63,159 nucleotides of DNA from Comamonas composti DSM 21721 (lineage in GTDB: Bacteria; Pseudomonadota; Gammaproteobacteria; Burkholderiales; Burkholderiaceae_C), in NCBI RefSeq assembly GCF_000429845.1, contig NZ_AUCQ01000030.1, forward strand, positions 1-63,159, given 5' to 3'. The notes beneath the pieces were generated by a model. The model was not told where the DNA came from. It saw nothing but the letters and a program-made list of their open reading frames with translations, and ran no database searches. Shown here piece by piece: positions 8,179-17,128 of the stretch (positions are counted from its first letter, which is position 1; every line of letters begins with the position of its first letter). The translations under genes were made by a program, and so were the position numbers.

Positions 8179-8646
8179 CTAATCCAGGCCGGCGCAAAAG
8201 CTGGGCAGCAGGAGCACGGCTTCCGCGTTCGAGGGTGAATAGCAACGATTGGCAGCTTGGCGCCAGTTATGCCACTCAAATGCGGTGTGTTCGCGCGGAT
8301 TCAAGCGTGGGCGGATGTAGGACGGTATCCGCAGGCCGAAAACGCGCTCGCGGTTTTCCCAGACGCCGGGAGCATAGCGGTGCTGCCACGCAGGGTAGAT
8401 GGTGTAGATGTTCTCGAGTTCCCAGTCGCGCAGCAGACAGTCTCCGGCCAGCGCGTCGATGCCGGTTTCCTCGGCCACCTCGCGCACGGCCGTTGCCTGC
8501 CAGGATTCGTCCTCATGATCCTTGCTGCCGGTCACCGATTGCCAGAACGCCCCGCCCTCGGGCGCGGGTGCCGTGCGCCGCAGCAGCAGCACCGTGCCGT
8601 CATCGCGGTAGATGACGACCAGCACCGACTGCGGAATCTTGTACAT
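8179..8646 (-). CDS. nudB: Dihydroneopterin triphosphate diphosphatase (Nudix)
   Basis: The 155-residue Nudix hydrolase starts MYKIPQSVLVVIYRDDGTVL, the usual NudB opening. The Nudix box runs from GSKDHEDES through REVAEETGI, with one extra residue between the G and the first E compared with the canonical GX5EX7REUXEEXGU. SVTGSKD also matches NudB enzymes. NudB removes pyrophosphate from dihydroneopterin triphosphate, the product of FolE, and the presence of folE two genes downstream supports this call. The start at 8646 was preferred because the 44 codons upstream overlap the preceding gene and look non-coding. Confidence 0.9.
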   Translation of the reverse strand: MYKIPQSVLVVIYRDDGTVLLLRRTAPAPEGGAFWQSVTGSKDHEDESWQATAVREVAEETGIDALAGDCLLRDWELENIYTIYPAWQHRYAPGVWENRERVFGLRIPSYIRPRLNPREHTAFEWHNWRQAANRCYSPSNAEAVLLLPSFCAGLD

Positions 8647-8671
8647 GGGCAAAACCGGGCTCCCGCAGCGA

Positions 8672-9523
8672 TCAGCCCCGGCCCGCGCGCGTGGCCACGG
8701 GCGGCGGCAGCTGCTTGGCCTGCAAGGCGCGCAGCTGAAAGACCAGCTGGTTGTGGGCATGCAAAAAGGCCGCGGCAATCACCTTGCCCTCATTCGTATT
8801 GCTCCAGCCCGCGCCCCCGGCACCGCCGATCTTGCCCAGCACCAGACCGCCCACGCCCAGATCGGTGGCGCGCGCCGAGCCCGTGGAGGCCGCGACCTGC
8901 TCGGTGGTTTCGGTGTCCGACAGGAACAAGGCCGTCTGCGCCTCCTTGAGCTTGACCTGCTCGGCCAGGCCCACGAGCCCTGCCACATCGCGCAGCACGG
9001 GAATCGCGCCCACAATGCCGCCCAGGCCACCGCCCGCGTTCTGTTCGCTGAAGGTCAGGCTGGGCACCATCTGGTACTGGGCCTCGTAGCCGCGACCCTT
9101 TTGCACCGTGCCACCCTGGCGCAGCACGCCCGAGTCGCGCAGCTCGCCCTCGCGTATCGTGCCCTGCAGGCCGGCGTTGCGGTCGACCACGCGAAAGCAG
9201 CCGCTTTGCTGGGCCAGCAGGCGGATCAGCGGCACGGGCGAGGGCGGCAGCTGGCCGTTGCCATAGGGCATGACATAGCCGCGCGGATTCTCGACCAGGG
9301 CCACGGTGGCAATCGGCGCCTCGCATTTCTCCAGCGAGGGCGCGGCATTGCGCGCGCCCTCGGGCCCGGCCGAGCCCGAAATCTCCGATCCACCCTCCCC
9401 CAGCTGGGTCTGCTGCCTTTCGCAGCCCGCGAGCAGCGCCACCCCCAGCACGCCGAGCCACAGACTGTAGCTAGCAATATTCATAGCTGACACCGCCCGG
9501 TGGGCTTGGTTTTCAACCTTCAT
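8672..9523 (-). CDS. CsgG/HfaB-like outer-membrane lipoprotein
   Basis: The 283-residue protein has a lipobox (LALLAGC in effect, seen as GVALLAGCERQ) within the first 35 residues, predicting lipidation and outer-membrane attachment. The body matches the CsgG family: LLAQQSGCFRVVDRNAG, repeated acidic GELRDSG, then YQMVPSLTFSEQNAGGG. CsgG forms the curli secretion pore, but related lipoproteins such as LpoB-type proteins do other envelope work. No csg genes are nearby, so a curli role is unlikely. A second possible ATG at 9484 would give a signal peptide without positive charge. The gene heads the run nudB-EEP-folE, with about 25 bp to nudB. Confidence 0.75.
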   Translation of the reverse strand: MKVENQAHRAVSAMNIASYSLWLGVLGVALLAGCERQQTQLGEGGSEISGSAGPEGARNAAPSLEKCEAPIATVALVENPRGYVMPYGNGQLPPSPVPLIRLLAQQSGCFRVVDRNAGLQGTIREGELRDSGVLRQGGTVQKGRGYEAQYQMVPSLTFSEQNAGGGLGGIVGAIPVLRDVAGLVGLAEQVKLKEAQTALFLSDTETTEQVAASTGSARATDLGVGGLVLGKIGGAGGAGWSNTNEGKVIAAAFLHAHNQLVFQLRALQAKQLPPPVATRAGRG

Positions 9524-9566
9524 CTTGTGTCAAATCCAAGTGGAGCCAGCGCTGCCAGCTATCAAT

Positions 9567-9600
9567 AAAAAAGCGCCAGAGGCTTTCGGCCGTCTGGCGC
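9567..9600 (-). terminator. Rho-independent terminator of aspS
   Basis: The stem GCGCCAGA (9573-9580) pairs with TCTGGCGC (9593-9600). On the minus strand it is followed by TTTTTTATT. It lies downstream of the aspS stop and before the CsgG-like gene. Confidence 0.88.
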
Positions 9601-9693
9601 TCGCACTATCGCACAAAGACTTTTCAGCACAAAGTCCCGGGCGCGGTTTGGCTTCGCAAGGATTCGCCGGCGCCCGGGCAGGGGCGCCGCCGC

Positions 9694-11490
9694 TCAGGGA
9701 GTGCCCGCAGGATTGCGCAGACGGATGTGCAGCTCGCGCAGCTGCTTTTCGTCCACGGGCGAAGGCGCTTGCGTGAGCAGGTCCTGGGCGCGCTGGGTCT
9801 TGGGGAAGGCGATCACGTCGCGGATCGATTCCGAGCCCGTCATCAGCGTGATCAGACGGTCCAGGCCAAAGGCCAGGCCGCCGTGCGGGGGCGCGCCGTA
9901 TTGCAGCGCATCCAGCAGGTAGCCGAACTTGGCGCGCTGCTCCTCGGGCGTGATGTTCAGGGCCGCAAACACCTTGGCCTGCACTTCGGCGCGGTGGATG
10001 CGCACCGAGCCGCCGCCGAGTTCCCAGCCGTTCAGCACCATGTCGTAGGCCTTGGCAATGCACTGGCCGGGGTCCGTGTCCATGAGGTCTTCATGGCCGT
10101 CCTTGGGGCTGGTGAAGGGGTGGTGCACGGCCACCCAGCGGTCGGCTTCCTCGTCATGCTCGAACATGGGGAAGTCCACCACCCACAGCGGCGCCCAGCG
10201 GTCCTCGAACAGGCCATTGGTCTTGCCAAATTCGCTGTGGCCGATCTTGATGCGCAGCGCACCGATGGCGTCGTTGACGACTTTTTCCCTGTCGGCGCCG
10301 AAGAAGATCAGATCGCCGTCCTGCGCGCCCGTGCGCTGGAGGATCTCGGCAATCGCCGCGTCGTGGATGTTCTTCACGATGGGCGACTGCAGGCCCTCGC
10401 GGCCCTTGGCGACTTCATTGACCTTGATCCAGGCCAGGCCCTTGGCGCCGTAGATCTTCACGAACTCGGTGTAGCCGTCGATCTCGCCGCGCGAGATCTG
10501 GGCGCCGCCGGGCACGCGCAGGGCGACGACGCGGCCGCCCTTGGTGGTGGCGGGCGTGGAGAAGACCTTGAAGTCCACGTCCTTCATGACGTCGGTGAGC
10601 TCGGTGAACTCGAGCTTGACGCGCAGGTCGGGCTTGTCCGAGCCAAAGCGGCGCGCCGCATCCTGGTAGCTCATGATCGGGAACTGGCCCAGCTCCACGT
10701 CGAGCTGGGTCTTGAAGACCGCGCAGATCATGCGCTCGAAGATGGCACGGATCTCCTCTTCATTGAGAAAGGAGGTCTCGCAGTCGATCTGCGTGAACTC
10801 GGGCTGGCGGTCGGCGCGCAAGTCCTCGTCGCGGAAGCACTTGGTGATCTGGTAGTAGCGGTCGTAGCCGGCCACCATGAGCATCTGCTTGTACAGCTGG
10901 GGCGACTGGGGCAGAGCGAAGAATTCGCCGTCGTGCACGCGCGAGGGCACGAGATAGTCGCGGGCGCCTTCGGGCGTGCTCTTGCCCAGCATGGGGGTCT
11001 CGATGTCGACGAAGCCTTCGGCATCGAGGAAGTTGCGCACCTGCATGGCCGTCTTGTAGCGCAGCATCATGTTGCGCTGCATGGCCGGGCGGCGCAGGTC
11101 CATCACGCGGTGCGTGAGGCGCGTGGTCTCGGACAGATTCTCGTCGTCCATCTGGAACGGGGGCGTGACCGAGGCGTTGAGCACGGCCAGCTCATGGCAC
11201 AGCACCTCGATCTGGCCGCTCTTGAGCTTGTCGTTGGTCGTGCCCTCGGGGCGCGCGCGCACCAGGCCCTTGACCTGCACGCAGAACTCGTTGCGCAGGT
11301 CTTCGGCGGTCTTGAACATCTCGGGGCGATCGGGATCGCAGACCACCTGCACATAGCCTTCGCGGTCGCGCAGATCGATGAAGATCACGCCGCCATGGTC
11401 GCGGCGACGGTTGACCCAGCCGCAAAGCGTGACGGTTTCGCCCATCAGGGCTTCGGTCACAAGACCGCTGTAGTGGGAACGCATGGCCAT
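9694..11490 (-). CDS. aspS: Aspartate-tRNA ligase
   Basis: The 598-residue class II synthetase charges tRNA-Asp (and possibly tRNA-Asn). The N-terminal OB fold reads [15 protein letters not shown]. Motif 2 is in [19 protein letters not shown] and motif 3 in [10 protein letters not shown], separated by the long bacterial GAD insertion. The ATG at 11490 has an AGGAAG ribosome binding site nine bases upstream; a much longer open frame upstream was rejected. The C-terminal residues AGTP and the TGA stop read ACTCCCTGA, similar to the repeat core found at other gene ends here. A strong terminator follows. DUF502 and FmdB genes lie upstream in the same direction and are probably co-transcribed. Confidence 0.98.
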   Translation of the reverse strand: MAMRSHYSGLVTEALMGETVTLCGWVNRRRDHGGVIFIDLRDREGYVQVVCDPDRPEMFKTAEDLRNEFCVQVKGLVRARPEGTTNDKLKSGQIEVLCHELAVLNASVTPPFQMDDENLSETTRLTHRVMDLRRPAMQRNMMLRYKTAMQVRNFLDAEGFVDIETPMLGKSTPEGARDYLVPSRVHDGEFFALPQSPQLYKQMLMVAGYDRYYQITKCFRDEDLRADRQPEFTQIDCETSFLNEEEIRAIFERMICAVFKTQLDVELGQFPIMSYQDAARRFGSDKPDLRVKLEFTELTDVMKDVDFKVFSTPATTKGGRVVALRVPGGAQISRGEIDGYTEFVKIYGAKGLAWIKVNEVAKGREGLQSPIVKNIHDAAIAEILQRTGAQDGDLIFFGADREKVVNDAIGALRIKIGHSEFGKTNGLFEDRWAPLWVVDFPMFEHDEEADRWVAVHHPFTSPKDGHEDLMDTDPGQCIAKAYDMVLNGWELGGGSVRIHRAEVQAKVFAALNITPEEQRAKFGYLLDALQYGAPPHGGLAFGLDRLITLMTGSESIRDVIAFPKTQRAQDLLTQAPSPVDEKQLRELHIRLRNPAGTP

Positions 11491-11531
11491 TTCAAAAATC
11501 TTCCTGCGCCTTGGGAGGCGCCAACAGTTTG

Positions 11532-12155
11532 TTATTTGGAATCCGTGACGGCGGTGACATCGGGTGGCACCACCACGCCCATGGAAACAATGTATTTGAG
11601 CGCCGCATCCACGCTCATCTCCAGCTCGATGCAATCGCTTTTGCGCACGATCACAAAGTAGCCGCTGGTCGGGTTGGGCGTGGTCGGCACGAAGATGCTC
11701 AGATACTCGTCGCGCAGATAGGCCGCGACCTCGCCGCTGGGCGTGCCCGTGACAAAGCCCACGGTCCACACGCCTTCACGCGGCCACTGCACGAGCACGG
11801 CCGTGCGAAACGCATTGCCGCTGTCCGAGAACACCGTGTCCGAGACCTGCTTGACGCTGGAGTAGATCGAGCGCACCACGGGAATACGGCTGACCACGGC
11901 ATCGCCCCAGGCCACGAGCTTGCGACCGATGAAGTTGCTGGCCGTAGCGCCGACCAGCAGCAGGATCACCAGGGTGAGCAGCACGCCGAAGCCCGGGATG
12001 TGAAAGCCCAGCAGCCGGTCCGGGTGCCAGGCCTCGGGCAGTATGGTCAGCGTCTGGTCCAGCGTGCCGATGATCCAGTTGAGCACGCCCAGCGTGATGA
12101 CCAGCGGAACAATGACCAACAGGCCGGCAAACAGCCATTTGCGCAATGCGGACAT
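11532..12155 (-). CDS. DUF502-family membrane protein
   Basis: The 207-residue protein has two hydrophobic segments, about residues 8-30 ([20 protein letters not shown]) and 55-75 ([19 protein letters not shown]). A soluble region follows with the family pattern [15 protein letters not shown]. The ATG at 12155 is preceded by AAGGAAG, better than a TTG 15 bases upstream. DUF502 proteins are widespread inner-membrane proteins of unknown function, often found next to fmdB and aspS in this bacterial group, as here. The gene begins 11 bp after the FmdB stop, so coupling is likely. Confidence 0.9.
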   Translation of the reverse strand: MSALRKWLFAGLLVIVPLVITLGVLNWIIGTLDQTLTILPEAWHPDRLLGFHIPGFGVLLTLVILLLVGATASNFIGRKLVAWGDAVVSRIPVVRSIYSSVKQVSDTVFSDSGNAFRTAVLVQWPREGVWTVGFVTGTPSGEVAAYLRDEYLSIFVPTTPNPTSGYFVIVRKSDCIELEMSVDAALKYIVSMGVVVPPDVTAVTDSK

Positions 12156-12166
12156 GAACTTCCTTG

Positions 12167-12436
12167 TCAATCAGCCGCCGCCGTGGCTGCGGGCGCAGGC
12201 GCGGTGGCCGGTGCTGCAGCAGGTGTGGGGGCTGGCGCGGGCGCAGCGCTGCCGCTGTTCTTGAAGTCCGTGGCGTACCAGCCCGAACCCTTGAGCTGAA
12301 AGCCCGGTGCCGTGAGCTGTTTGGCAAAGGCCTGTGCCCCACAGTCGGGGCAGGCGGTCAGCGCAGGATCCGAGAGTTTTTGCAGCACGTCCTTGGCATG
12401 GCCGCATGCGCCGCACTTGTATGCATAAATCGGCAT
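12167..12436 (-). CDS. FmdB-family zinc ribbon protein
   Basis: The 89-residue protein starts MPIYAYKCGACGH and has a second pair CPDC, forming a CxxC...CxxC zinc ribbon typical of FmdB-type putative regulatory proteins. The C-terminal third is a low-complexity alanine/proline tail, expected to be disordered. Function is not established; members are proposed regulators. It heads the FmdB-DUF502-aspS run. Confidence 0.9.
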   Translation of the reverse strand: MPIYAYKCGACGHAKDVLQKLSDPALTACPDCGAQAFAKQLTAPGFQLKGSGWYATDFKNSGSAAPAPAPTPAAAPATAPAPAATAAAD

Positions 12437-12554
12437 GGTGCGTTATTCGAAAGAGATAAGACAAAAGCCCTCGATTATAAGGCTGCGCCCGTTTTTGCTG
12501 CGCCGCCATATCAAACCCCGTGCAGGCAACCGGGCTCAGAGCGTGTTCACGCTC

Positions 12555-14006
12555 TCAGGCCTGGCTCATGCCCACAGGTTGTGCGGGCTCCTGGCGGTTG
12601 CTGAACTTTTGCGGCAGCAGCGATCCCGCGACCATGCCGCCCATGGCCCCCAGCAGGCCGGCGAGCTGCTGCGGAAAGGCCTCGTGCAGGGCCGGGGTGA
12701 GCATGAACACGCACCACACGCCAATCCCCAGGGCCACGGCGCACAGCGCGCCCTGGGTGGTGGCGCGCTTCCAGTACAGGCCGAAGACCAGGGGCACGAA
12801 GGCACCGACCAGGGGCACCTGATAGGCGCTGGAGACCAGCTCGTAGATCGGCGTGCCCTCCATCCTGATCGAATACCAGAGCACGGCGATCGCAAACACC
12901 AGCACGCTGATGCGCATGGTGAGCAGCATCTCGCGGTCGTCGGCACCGGTGCGAAACTGGCGCCAGATGTTCTCGGTAAAGGTCACGCTGGGCGCGAGCA
13001 GGGTCGCCGAAGCGCAGGACTTGATGGCCGACAGCAAGGCACCGAAGAACAGCACCTGCATGATGAAGGGCATTCTGTCCATGACCAGGCTGGGCAGCAC
13101 CTTCTGCGGATCGTCCTTGAGAAGGGCCGCCGTCTCCTCGGGCATGATGATCAGCGCGCTGGCCACAAGAAACATGGGCACGAAGGCGAACAGGATATAG
13201 GCCGAGCCGCCGATGACCGTGCCATGGGTGGCGGCCTTTTCGCTGTCCGCCGACATCACGCGCTGGAACACGTCCTGCTGGGGGATGGAGCCCAGCATCA
13301 TGGTGATGGCCGCGCCGAAGAAAAAGAGGATCTCGTGCCAGCTGGGCTCGGGCCAGAACTTGAACAGATCGCGGCTCACGGCCAGGTCAATCACCTTGCC
13401 CGCGCCGCCGGCCATGTCGCTCGCGAACCAGGCCAGCACCAGCAGGCCGCCGACGAGGATGATCATCTGGATGAAGTCGGTCACGGCCACCGACCACATG
13501 CCGCCCCACAGCGTATAGACCAGGATGGACAGCACGCCGATCGTCATCCCCATGGGAATGCTGATGGAGCCGCCCGACAGCAGGTTGAACACCAGCCCCA
13601 GGGCCGTGACCTGGGCCGAGACCCAGCCCAGATAGCTGAGCATGATGATCAGCGAGCAGATGATCTCGATGGAGCGGCCGTAGCGCTGTCGGTAGTAGTC
13701 GCTGATCGTCAGCAGCGTCATGCGGTAGAGCTTGCCCGCAAAGAACAGGCCCACCAGGATCAGGCACATGCCTGCGCCGAACGGGTCCTCGACCACGGCG
13801 TGCAGTCCGCCCTCGATGAACTTGGCGGGCACGCCCAGCACGATCTCCGAGCCGAACCACGTGGCAAACGTGGTCGTGATGATCATGTACATCGGCAGAT
13901 GGCGACCGGCGACCGCGAAGTCCGCCGTATTCTTGACCCGCTTCGCGGCCCACAGACCGATGCCTATGGTCACAAGCAGATAGAGAACAATGAACGTGAT
14001 CAGCAT
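12555..14006 (-). CDS. Sodium:solute symporter family protein
   Basis: The 483-residue protein begins MLITFIVLYLLVTIGIGLWA and carries about 13 hydrophobic spans. Landmarks of the SSS family include KNTADFAVAGRHLP at the first loop, ATWFGSEIVLGVPAKF, and YTLWGGMWSVAVTDFIQMI in the middle, which is the sodium-site region. The family imports sugars, amino acids, proline, pantothenate or carboxylates with sodium. The sequence does not single out the substrate. It is monocistronic in appearance. Immediately after the stop lies a perfect palindrome GAGCGTG-TT-CACGCTC (12539-12554). Confidence 0.92.
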   Translation of the reverse strand: MLITFIVLYLLVTIGIGLWAAKRVKNTADFAVAGRHLPMYMIITTTFATWFGSEIVLGVPAKFIEGGLHAVVEDPFGAGMCLILVGLFFAGKLYRMTLLTISDYYRQRYGRSIEIICSLIIMLSYLGWVSAQVTALGLVFNLLSGGSISIPMGMTIGVLSILVYTLWGGMWSVAVTDFIQMIILVGGLLVLAWFASDMAGGAGKVIDLAVSRDLFKFWPEPSWHEILFFFGAAITMMLGSIPQQDVFQRVMSADSEKAATHGTVIGGSAYILFAFVPMFLVASALIIMPEETAALLKDDPQKVLPSLVMDRMPFIMQVLFFGALLSAIKSCASATLLAPSVTFTENIWRQFRTGADDREMLLTMRISVLVFAIAVLWYSIRMEGTPIYELVSSAYQVPLVGAFVPLVFGLYWKRATTQGALCAVALGIGVWCVFMLTPALHEAFPQQLAGLLGAMGGMVAGSLLPQKFSNRQEPAQPVGMSQA

Positions 14007-14144
14007 GGTGCCGGCCTCCGAACTCCCTGGGGTGGTCAAAAAACAGCTGCGGATTATGGGCGTTGCCACCCCCTGTCACGCTGCTGTAAAGCCCTGCTCG
14101 TCAAGATTCGTTGAATTAGTCTGATCGGCACCACAGCCACTATA

Positions 14145-14236
14145 AAAAAGAGAGCTGCAAGCGCTTGACCATCAACAAATTCAGTTATCAACACAACTAA
14201 AACCGTTTAATGACCTGTGCTTGCAGCTCTCTTTTT
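14145..14236. terminator. Long inverted repeat, probable terminator after ubiB
   Basis: An 18-bp perfect inverted repeat, AAAAAGAGAGCTGCAAGC (14145-14162) and its complement (14219-14236), encloses 56 bases. On the minus strand the stem ends in a run of T and so would terminate ubiB transcripts. The left arm includes the AGCTGCAAGCGCTTG module of repeat family S, so it may have arisen from that element. Confidence 0.7.
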
Positions 14237-14251
14237 CAGAGCATCATACGT

Positions 14252-15814
14252 TTACCAAAGCATTTGCACCAAGACCCTCATGGCCAGAAGGCCTAACAGG
14301 AAACCCATACCGCCATAAAGCAAGGCCTGCAGCAGCCGGTTGGTGCGCTTTTGCTCGCGTATCAACTCCTGCAATGCCTTGTGCTCGTCCTGCCCCTTGC
14401 GGCCCAGGAAGTCGTACAGCAGACGCGGCAGCTCGGGCAACAGCTTGGCGTAGCGCGGCGCCTCGGCCTTGAGCTCGCGCCACAGGCGCTGCGGGCCCAT
14501 TTGCTCGAGCATCCACTTCTCCAGAAAAGGCTTGGCCGTGCTCCAGAGGTCGAGGTTGGGGTCGAGCTGGCGCCCCAGTCCTTCGATGTTGAGCAAGGTC
14601 TTTTGCAGCAGCACCAGCTGAGGCTGTATCTCCACCTGGAAGCGCCGCGAGGTCTGGAACAGGCGCATGAGCACCATGCCCAGCGAGATCTCGGCCAGCG
14701 GGCGGTCGAAATAGGGCTCGCAGACCGCGCGTATCGCGGCCTCGAGCTCGTTGACCCGGGTCTCGGGCGGCACCCAGCCGCTTTCTATGTGCAGCTCGGC
14801 CACGCGCTTGTAGTCGCGGCGGAAAAAGGCCGTGAAGTTCTGCGCCAGGTACTCCTTGTCGAACTCGGTCAGCGTGCCCACGATGCCGAAGTCCAGCGAG
14901 ATGTAGCGACCAAAGGTCTGGGGCTCCAGGCTGACCATGATGTTGCCCGGGTGCATGTCGGCATGGAAGAAGCCGTCGCGGAACACCTGGGTGAAGAAGA
15001 TGGTCACACCATCGCGCGCCAGCTTGGGGATGTCGACCCCGGCCTCGCGCAGGCGCTCGATCTGGTTGATGGGCACGCCCTTCATGCGCTCCATGACCAT
15101 GACCTCGGTGCGGCAGAAATCCCAGAAGATCTCGGGGATCAGCACCAGATCCAGGCCTTGCATGTTGCGCCGCAGCTGTGCGGCGTTCGAGGCCTCGCGC
15201 ACCAGGTCCAGCTCGTCGTGCAGATAATTGTCGAACTCGGCCACGACCTGGCGGGGCTTTAAGCGCTTGCCGTCGGCCGACAGGCGCTCCACCCAGCCGG
15301 CCATCATGTGCATCAGCGCCAGATCCTTGTCGATCACGGTCTTCATGCCCGGACGCAGCACCTTGACCGCCACCTCGCGCTCCCGGCCCTGGGCATCGCG
15401 TATCAGCGCAAAGTGCACCTGGGCAATCGAGGCACTGGCCACAGGCACGCGCTCGAACTGCACGAACAGCTGCTCCAGCGGCTTGCGAAAGGCACGCTCT
15501 ATGGTGTCCACCGCGATCTGCGAATCAAACGGCGGCACGCGATCCTGCAGCTTGGCCAGCTCCTCGGCCACGTCGGGCGGCATGAGGTCGCTGCGCGTGG
15601 ACAGCACCTGCCCGAACTTCACGAAGATCGGGCCCAGCTCCTCCAGGGCCTCGCGCAGACGCTGGCCGCGCGGCTTGTCCAGCCGGCGCCCAAAGGTCAG
15701 CACGGCGCGCATGCGGCGCAGCCAGGGGTGGCTGAAGCCGGACAGCACCAGCTCGTCCAGGCCGTAGCGGAGCACCACCCAGACGATGGTCAGGCCACGC
15801 AGAAAACGGCTCAT
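14252..15814 (-). CDS. ubiB: UbiB-type atypical kinase/ATPase for ubiquinone synthesis
   Basis: The 520-residue protein belongs to the ABC1/ADCK/UbiB kinase-like family. The diagnostic KxGQ region appears as [15 protein letters not shown] near residue 60. The catalytic loop is [10 protein letters not shown] and the metal-binding motif SLDFGIVG. Two hydrophobic C-terminal helices ([19 protein letters not shown]) anchor it to the inner membrane. UbiB is needed for aerobic ubiquinone synthesis. The start ATG overlaps the ubiJ stop as ATGA, so translation is coupled to ubiJ. A long inverted-repeat terminator follows. Confidence 0.95.
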   Translation of the reverse strand: MSRFLRGLTIVWVVLRYGLDELVLSGFSHPWLRRMRAVLTFGRRLDKPRGQRLREALEELGPIFVKFGQVLSTRSDLMPPDVAEELAKLQDRVPPFDSQIAVDTIERAFRKPLEQLFVQFERVPVASASIAQVHFALIRDAQGREREVAVKVLRPGMKTVIDKDLALMHMMAGWVERLSADGKRLKPRQVVAEFDNYLHDELDLVREASNAAQLRRNMQGLDLVLIPEIFWDFCRTEVMVMERMKGVPINQIERLREAGVDIPKLARDGVTIFFTQVFRDGFFHADMHPGNIMVSLEPQTFGRYISLDFGIVGTLTEFDKEYLAQNFTAFFRRDYKRVAELHIESGWVPPETRVNELEAAIRAVCEPYFDRPLAEISLGMVLMRLFQTSRRFQVEIQPQLVLLQKTLLNIEGLGRQLDPNLDLWSTAKPFLEKWMLEQMGPQRLWRELKAEAPRYAKLLPELPRLLYDFLGRKGQDEHKALQELIREQKRTNRLLQALLYGGMGFLLGLLAMRVLVQMLW

Positions 15815-16437
15815 GGCTGACCGGGTTCCATGCCGGGCATGGCCACCACGGCCGCCTTGCCAGGAGCCGGCGCATCGTGGCCCGAGGCTGCGGTCGGCTG
15901 CGGCTCTGCGGAGCGCGCCATGCGCGAGCCCACAAAGCCGCGCAGGCCCTGGGCCGCCGTGCGCGCCAGCGTGGCCAGCGTATGCGCGGGCGCATCGCCG
16001 ATGACGCGCGCCAGGTCTTCCTCCACATCCCATTCAACATGGTCGACCAGCCAGTTGATCTCGGCCGCCAGTTGGACATCGCCTTCGATGCGGATCGGCG
16101 GCTTGTCGCCGCGCAGCGCGGCCTGGGCCAGGGTGATGGGCGAGGTCTCGGTGATCTCCAGCCGCAGATCGGGCTCGGCACCCTCGGGCGCCACATTGAA
16201 CAGCCCTGCAGGCGTGATCTGCAAGGCCATGGAATAGGCACGCCACTGCACGCGCGCAATCCGCCCCTTCTGGCGCACCAGCCTGTCCATGGCCTCCTGC
16301 TCCTGCATCAGCACATGGTTGAGAAAAAGCACCAGACGCTGATGCACTTCATGCACCAGCCACTGCGGCGGCTGCGGTCCAGCCATCACGCGTTCCATGA
16401 GGCCGTTCAGAAAGGAAAAGGGGGACTGTGTTGGCAT
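15811..16437 (-). CDS. ubiJ: Ubiquinone accessory factor UbiJ (SCP2 domain)
   Basis: The 208-residue protein has a lipid-binding SCP2-like N-terminal half ([21 protein letters not shown], then [19 protein letters not shown]). The middle segment [20 protein letters not shown] is typical of UbiJ, and the C-terminal tail is low-complexity. UbiJ binds quinone intermediates in the cytosolic Ubi complex. The position directly before ubiB with an ATGA overlap, and downstream of ubiE, supports the name. The upstream spacer to the Tim44-like gene now holds a repeat, a MITE-like element and a hairpin, so transcription from the upstream genes may be reduced. Confidence 0.82.
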   Translation of the reverse strand: MPTQSPFSFLNGLMERVMAGPQPPQWLVHEVHQRLVLFLNHVLMQEQEAMDRLVRQKGRIARVQWRAYSMALQITPAGLFNVAPEGAEPDLRLEITETSPITLAQAALRGDKPPIRIEGDVQLAAEINWLVDHVEWDVEEDLARVIGDAPAHTLATLARTAAQGLRGFVGSRMARSAEPQPTAASGHDAPAPGKAAVVAMPGMEPGQP

Positions 16438-16451
16438 AAGTCTGATTATCA

Positions 16452-16558
16452 CCCCCTGAGTCGCTTACGCGCCTTCCCCTCTCTCTTCGGGAGGGGGACG
16501 ACAGCCTCGCTGCGGGGGCGACCCTGGCTCGCTGCCTCTGGCTTCAGGCAGCGCCGGC
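16452..16558 (+). repeat. REP-like repeat, family R
   Basis: The copy begins CCCCCTGAGTCGCTTACGCG, continues with CCTTCCCCTCTCTCTTCGG and its pairing GAGGGGG, and ends GGCTTCAGGCAGCGCCGG. The CCCCTCTC...GAGGGGG pair would form a hairpin. It lies 15 bp upstream of the ubiJ start, in the position of a 5' leader. Confidence 0.8.
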
Positions 16559-16716
16559 ATCAAGCGCAAGGCTTATTGCTCGGAGCAGTATGAAATGATG
16601 GGATAAAGGTCTTGAATTTTGAAAACAGTGGCTCGCCTCGCGAGGAAAGCAACAGCCTGCCATCTCTTGGCTTGGGCTGCGCGGGCATCTTCGAAGCGTA
16701 TTGAGCGCTTGATCTG

Positions 16717-16985
16717 AGAACGTGTTTACGATCTCCTCGGTGCCGCGCCAGTGTCTTTGCGGGATGGGATGCAAGGCGCGATACCGCAGCAATAGCCGTG
16801 CTATTGCGAGGATTCGCAACGCTGTAGACCGCCCGCAAAGGCACTGGCCCGAAGGGTTGGAGCGAAATCGGGCGATTTCTTCGCGCTGGCCCTTGCTTGC
16901 ACCCCGGTGCAAGCTGCGCCCCATCGCTTTGAACTCATCCCGATTGCGCTCCAACGCGGCAGCGTAGAGATCGTAAACACGTTCT
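16717..16985 (+). mobile_element. MITE-like element, family M, copy 1 (269 bp)
   Basis: The element is bounded by perfect 19-bp terminal inverted repeats, AGAACGTGTTTACGATCTC and its complement. It has no transposase. A second full copy of identical length lies inverted at 37403-37671; comparison by eye gives 7 differences in 269 bases. Inside are perfect hairpins GCAATAGC-CGT-GCTATTGC (read on either strand) and GCTTGCACC-GG-GGTGCAAGC. An 81-codon frame (16722-16967) is open here and in copy 2, and the reverse strand is open too. No clear target duplication is visible apart from related CTGAG/CTAAG edges. It sits between the Tim44-like gene and ubiJ. Confidence 0.85.
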
Positions 16986-16999
16986 AAGCCCACAACAAC

Positions 17000-17084
17000 A
17001 ATACAGCCCCTCAGGCTGGGTGCCGGACCACTGACCGTACTTTCGTACGGCAAGGGCCGGCAACAACGCATGAGGGGCTGTATT
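17000..17084. repeat. Nested hairpin downstream of Tim44-like gene
   Basis: A perfect 14-bp inverted repeat AATACAGCCCCTCA (17000-17013) / TGAGGGGCTGTATT (17071-17084) encloses 57 bases. These contain GCCGG...CCGGC and a perfect CCGTAC-TTTC-GTACGG hairpin. It lies just past the Tim44-like stop. There is no T run, so it may be a processing or stabilising hairpin or a small mobile repeat rather than a simple terminator. Confidence 0.65.
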
Positions 17085-17128
17085 GGCGTCTTTCAACGAC
17101 TAGCCAGCCGATCGAAAGATCACAAGAT

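Noticed and set aside
16722..16967. Independent 81-residue gene
   Set aside because: It lies wholly inside the MITE-like element and occurs in each full copy, so it was treated as part of the element rather than as a host gene.
17000..17084. Integron attC site
   Set aside because: The symmetry is perfect rather than the imperfect R''-L''/L'-R' layout, and no integron integrase or cassettes are seen.
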